A program made the translations under genes and the position numbers. Below, in pieces: positions 60,868 to 64,000 of a DNA stretch of 64,000 nt. The notes beneath the pieces are model-generated. The model saw only the letters and a list, made by a program, of their open reading frames with translations, was not told the origin of the DNA and ran no database searches. How positions within the stretch are numbered: the stretch's first letter is position 1; each line of letters opens with the position of its first letter. This stretch comes from Streptomyces sp. NBC_00377 (GTDB lineage Bacteria > Actinomycetota > Actinomycetes > Streptomycetales > Streptomycetaceae): positions 558,001-622,000 of the forward strand of contig NZ_CP107958.1 in assembly GCF_036075115.1 (NCBI RefSeq), read 5' to 3'.

Positions 60868-62169
60868 TCAGGCGGGTTGGGGTTGCGCATGCGGGGCGTC
60901 GGCGCTCACGAGGCCGACGAGTTCGTCGAGCAGGTGCCGGGGGTCGAGGGTGGCGGTGAGCGGTTCGTAGACGGCCAGGGCCAGGGCCCAGTGGGCGGCT
61001 CCGCCGCGCGAGCAGCAGCGCACCAGCGGTGTGTCGCGCAGGAGGAGCGGCTGTCGGGCCGCGTCCAGCACCGCCTCCCGCAGGTGTCCGGGGCCGCCGT
61101 CGGGGTCGGGGTCGAGGTGGACCGGCCGGGCGTCCGGGGCGGGCAGGGTGCGGGCCTTCCAGCGTCCGCCCTGTTCACTGAAGACGGTTCGCAGGGCCGG
61201 GTGCCTGCGCTGGAGTTCGGCGAAGGCGGCGCCCAGGGCTTCGGGCTCGGGGGGCGGTCCCTCCACGACGGTGGCGACGGCCGCGTTGTGGTCCCCGGAG
61301 GAGCCGTGCCGGACCAGGTCGTAGAACAGCCAGCGCTGCTCGTACGGCGTGAGAGGGCGCGTGGCGACCGCGTCGGCCGGCGCGGGGCCGCCCGGTTCGC
61401 GGCGCCGGAACGGGTGTCCCGGCAGACGGACCCGGCGGCCGGGGCGGCCGAGTGTGGTGTCGACGTCGTAGCCCTGCCGCCACAGTCCGGCGAGCAGCCG
61501 CGCGTGGGTGGTGCCGTCGGACGGGTCGAGGACGAGGGCGTCGACGGCGTCCGGCCGGGGGGTGCCGATCACGACGACGGGCGCTCCGGGGTGCTCCTCG
61601 GGGAGATCTTCGTCGGTTCCCGGGATGCCCGCCGCGGCGGCCGACAGGGCGTCCGGCAGGGCGAGGTCGCCGCGTACCGCCGCGGCGGCGAGAGCGCCGG
61701 GTCCGGTGCCCCGCACGGCGCACGGGGTCACGCCACGGGCCCTCAGCCAGGCCGCCAGGCCGTAGAGGACGGCGACGGTACGGGCCGCCTCGGCTCCGGT
61801 GTGTTCCCGGGCGGCCCGCAGGGCGTCGGCCACCTCCGGAAGGTCCACGGGCGCCGAGGTGACGGGCGCGCCGTCGAGCAGCAGGACAGGTCCGTCGCCC
61901 GGCTCCCGCACGGCCGAGGGGGCCGCGAGGGGTTCGGTGTCCGCGAGCAGAGCGGCGACTTCCGCGGTGGAGCCGCCGGTGACGGCGTGCCGGCAGGAGA
62001 ACCGTTCACGACCGCGCCACAGGGTCAGGGCCACGTCGTCGAGGTCGGCGTCCGGCGTGCTCTCCAGCCACGCGGCGAGGCGTCGGCGCGTCTCGGCCAG
62101 AGACTGCGGGTCGCGGGCGGAGACGGCCAGCACGCGCGGGAGGTCCGTCGGGGTCATGGGTCGGTGCAC
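60868..62169 (-). CDS. degenerate acyltransferase plus half condensation domain
   Basis: A 433-residue product with no complete catalytic domain. Residues 10-75 are a KS-to-AT linker (VLAVSARDPQSLAETRRRLA). Residues of about 75-260 look like a shrunken AT: AVLYGLAAWLRARGVTPCAV is in the right place, but the active-site GHSxG is replaced by GTGPG. A normal post-AT linker follows (RRVRLPGHPF). Residues of about 270-420 are only the N-terminal lobe of a C domain (RPLTPYEQRWLFYDL, LQRRHPALRTVF), and the HHxxxDG motif is replaced by AVYEPLTATL. The GTG at 62169 is in the same frame as the upstream KS ORF, 9 nt after its TGA. It may be a scaffold, or the broken end of the KS protein. Confidence 0.75.
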   Translation of the reverse strand: MHRPMTPTDLPRVLAVSARDPQSLAETRRRLAAWLESTPDADLDDVALTLWRGRERFSCRHAVTGGSTAEVAALLADTEPLAAPSAVREPGDGPVLLLDGAPVTSAPVDLPEVADALRAAREHTGAEAARTVAVLYGLAAWLRARGVTPCAVRGTGPGALAAAAVRGDLALPDALSAAAAGIPGTDEDLPEEHPGAPVVVIGTPRPDAVDALVLDPSDGTTHARLLAGLWRQGYDVDTTLGRPGRRVRLPGHPFRRREPGGPAPADAVATRPLTPYEQRWLFYDLVRHGSSGDHNAAVATVVEGPPPEPEALGAAFAELQRRHPALRTVFSEQGGRWKARTLPAPDARPVHLDPDPDGGPGHLREAVLDAARQPLLLRDTPLVRCCSRGGAAHWALALAVYEPLTATLDPRHLLDELVGLVSADAPHAQPQPA

Positions 62170-62175
62170 CGCGGG

Positions 62176-64000
<1,825 letters not shown>

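Overview
This 64 kb window is high-GC actinomycete DNA, almost certainly from a Streptomyces chromosome. The signs are strong third-position G/C bias, many GTG starts, ATGA/GTGA stop-start overlaps, an ECF sigma factor, an MmyB-type XRE regulator, a SlpD/E-like secreted peptidase and a large NRPS/PKS cluster. I see no rRNA or tRNA gene, insertion sequence, CRISPR array or replication origin.

Left third (1 to 25 kb), general metabolism and accessory genes: a beta-ketoadipate operon pcaFIJ with a divergent LysR regulator; an ABC exporter pair coupled to a YncE/phosphoesterase surface protein; an MmyB-type XRE regulator divergent from an FMN reductase, with a 16-bp inverted repeat between them; a 15-bp G-rich tandem repeat; an ECF sigma factor beside a Met/His-rich membrane protein; a GH16 lipoprotein; an aldo/keto reductase; a 56-residue membrane protein; glpFK; a secreted EEP-family hydrolase; a secreted alpha/beta-hydrolase peptidase; a GatB/YqeY-type protein and a small ATPase. 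Several decayed genes lie among these: a GNAT, a zinc-type oxidoreductase, and probable MarR and MmyB fragments. This looks like a chromosome-arm region where genes turn over.

Centre (26 to 43.7 kb, plus strand), a non-ribosomal peptide assembly line: NRPS1 (C-A-PCP-C-A-PCP; second A domain Val-like) and NRPS2 (C-A-PCP-E-C-PCP; A domain Ser-like, so a D-Ser position, then a last module with no A domain). They are followed by an MbtH protein, an MFS exporter, a VioC-type Fe(II)/2-oxoglutarate oxygenase, an SDR, a flavin reductase and a type II thioesterase. The middle (43.6 to 46.5 kb) holds a JmjC/cupin-like protein, two LuxR-type regulators and a small exported DSGWG-repeat peptide.

Right (46.5 to 64 kb, minus strand), a long, mostly translationally coupled operon read leftward. 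It opens off the window with an A-PCP-KS hybrid. One in-frame TGA separates that from an ORF made of a degenerate acyltransferase and half a condensation domain. Then come a methyltransferase, an MFS exporter, a GNAT, an ATP-grasp ligase, a cupin, a HisC-like aminotransferase and a second GNAT. The last genes are kamA, a fusion of 3,5-diaminohexanoate dehydrogenase with lysine 5,6-aminomutase alpha (kdd-kamD), kamE, a free-standing Thr-type A domain and a luciferase-like monooxygenase.

How it may work (inference): the Kam enzymes, known from clostridial lysine fermentation, would turn L-lysine into beta-lysine, then 3,5-diaminohexanoate, then 5-amino-3-oxohexanoate, as building blocks here rather than for catabolism. 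The free Thr-type A domain could load the A-less last module of NRPS2, which would join the two halves into one cluster. I cannot name the product.
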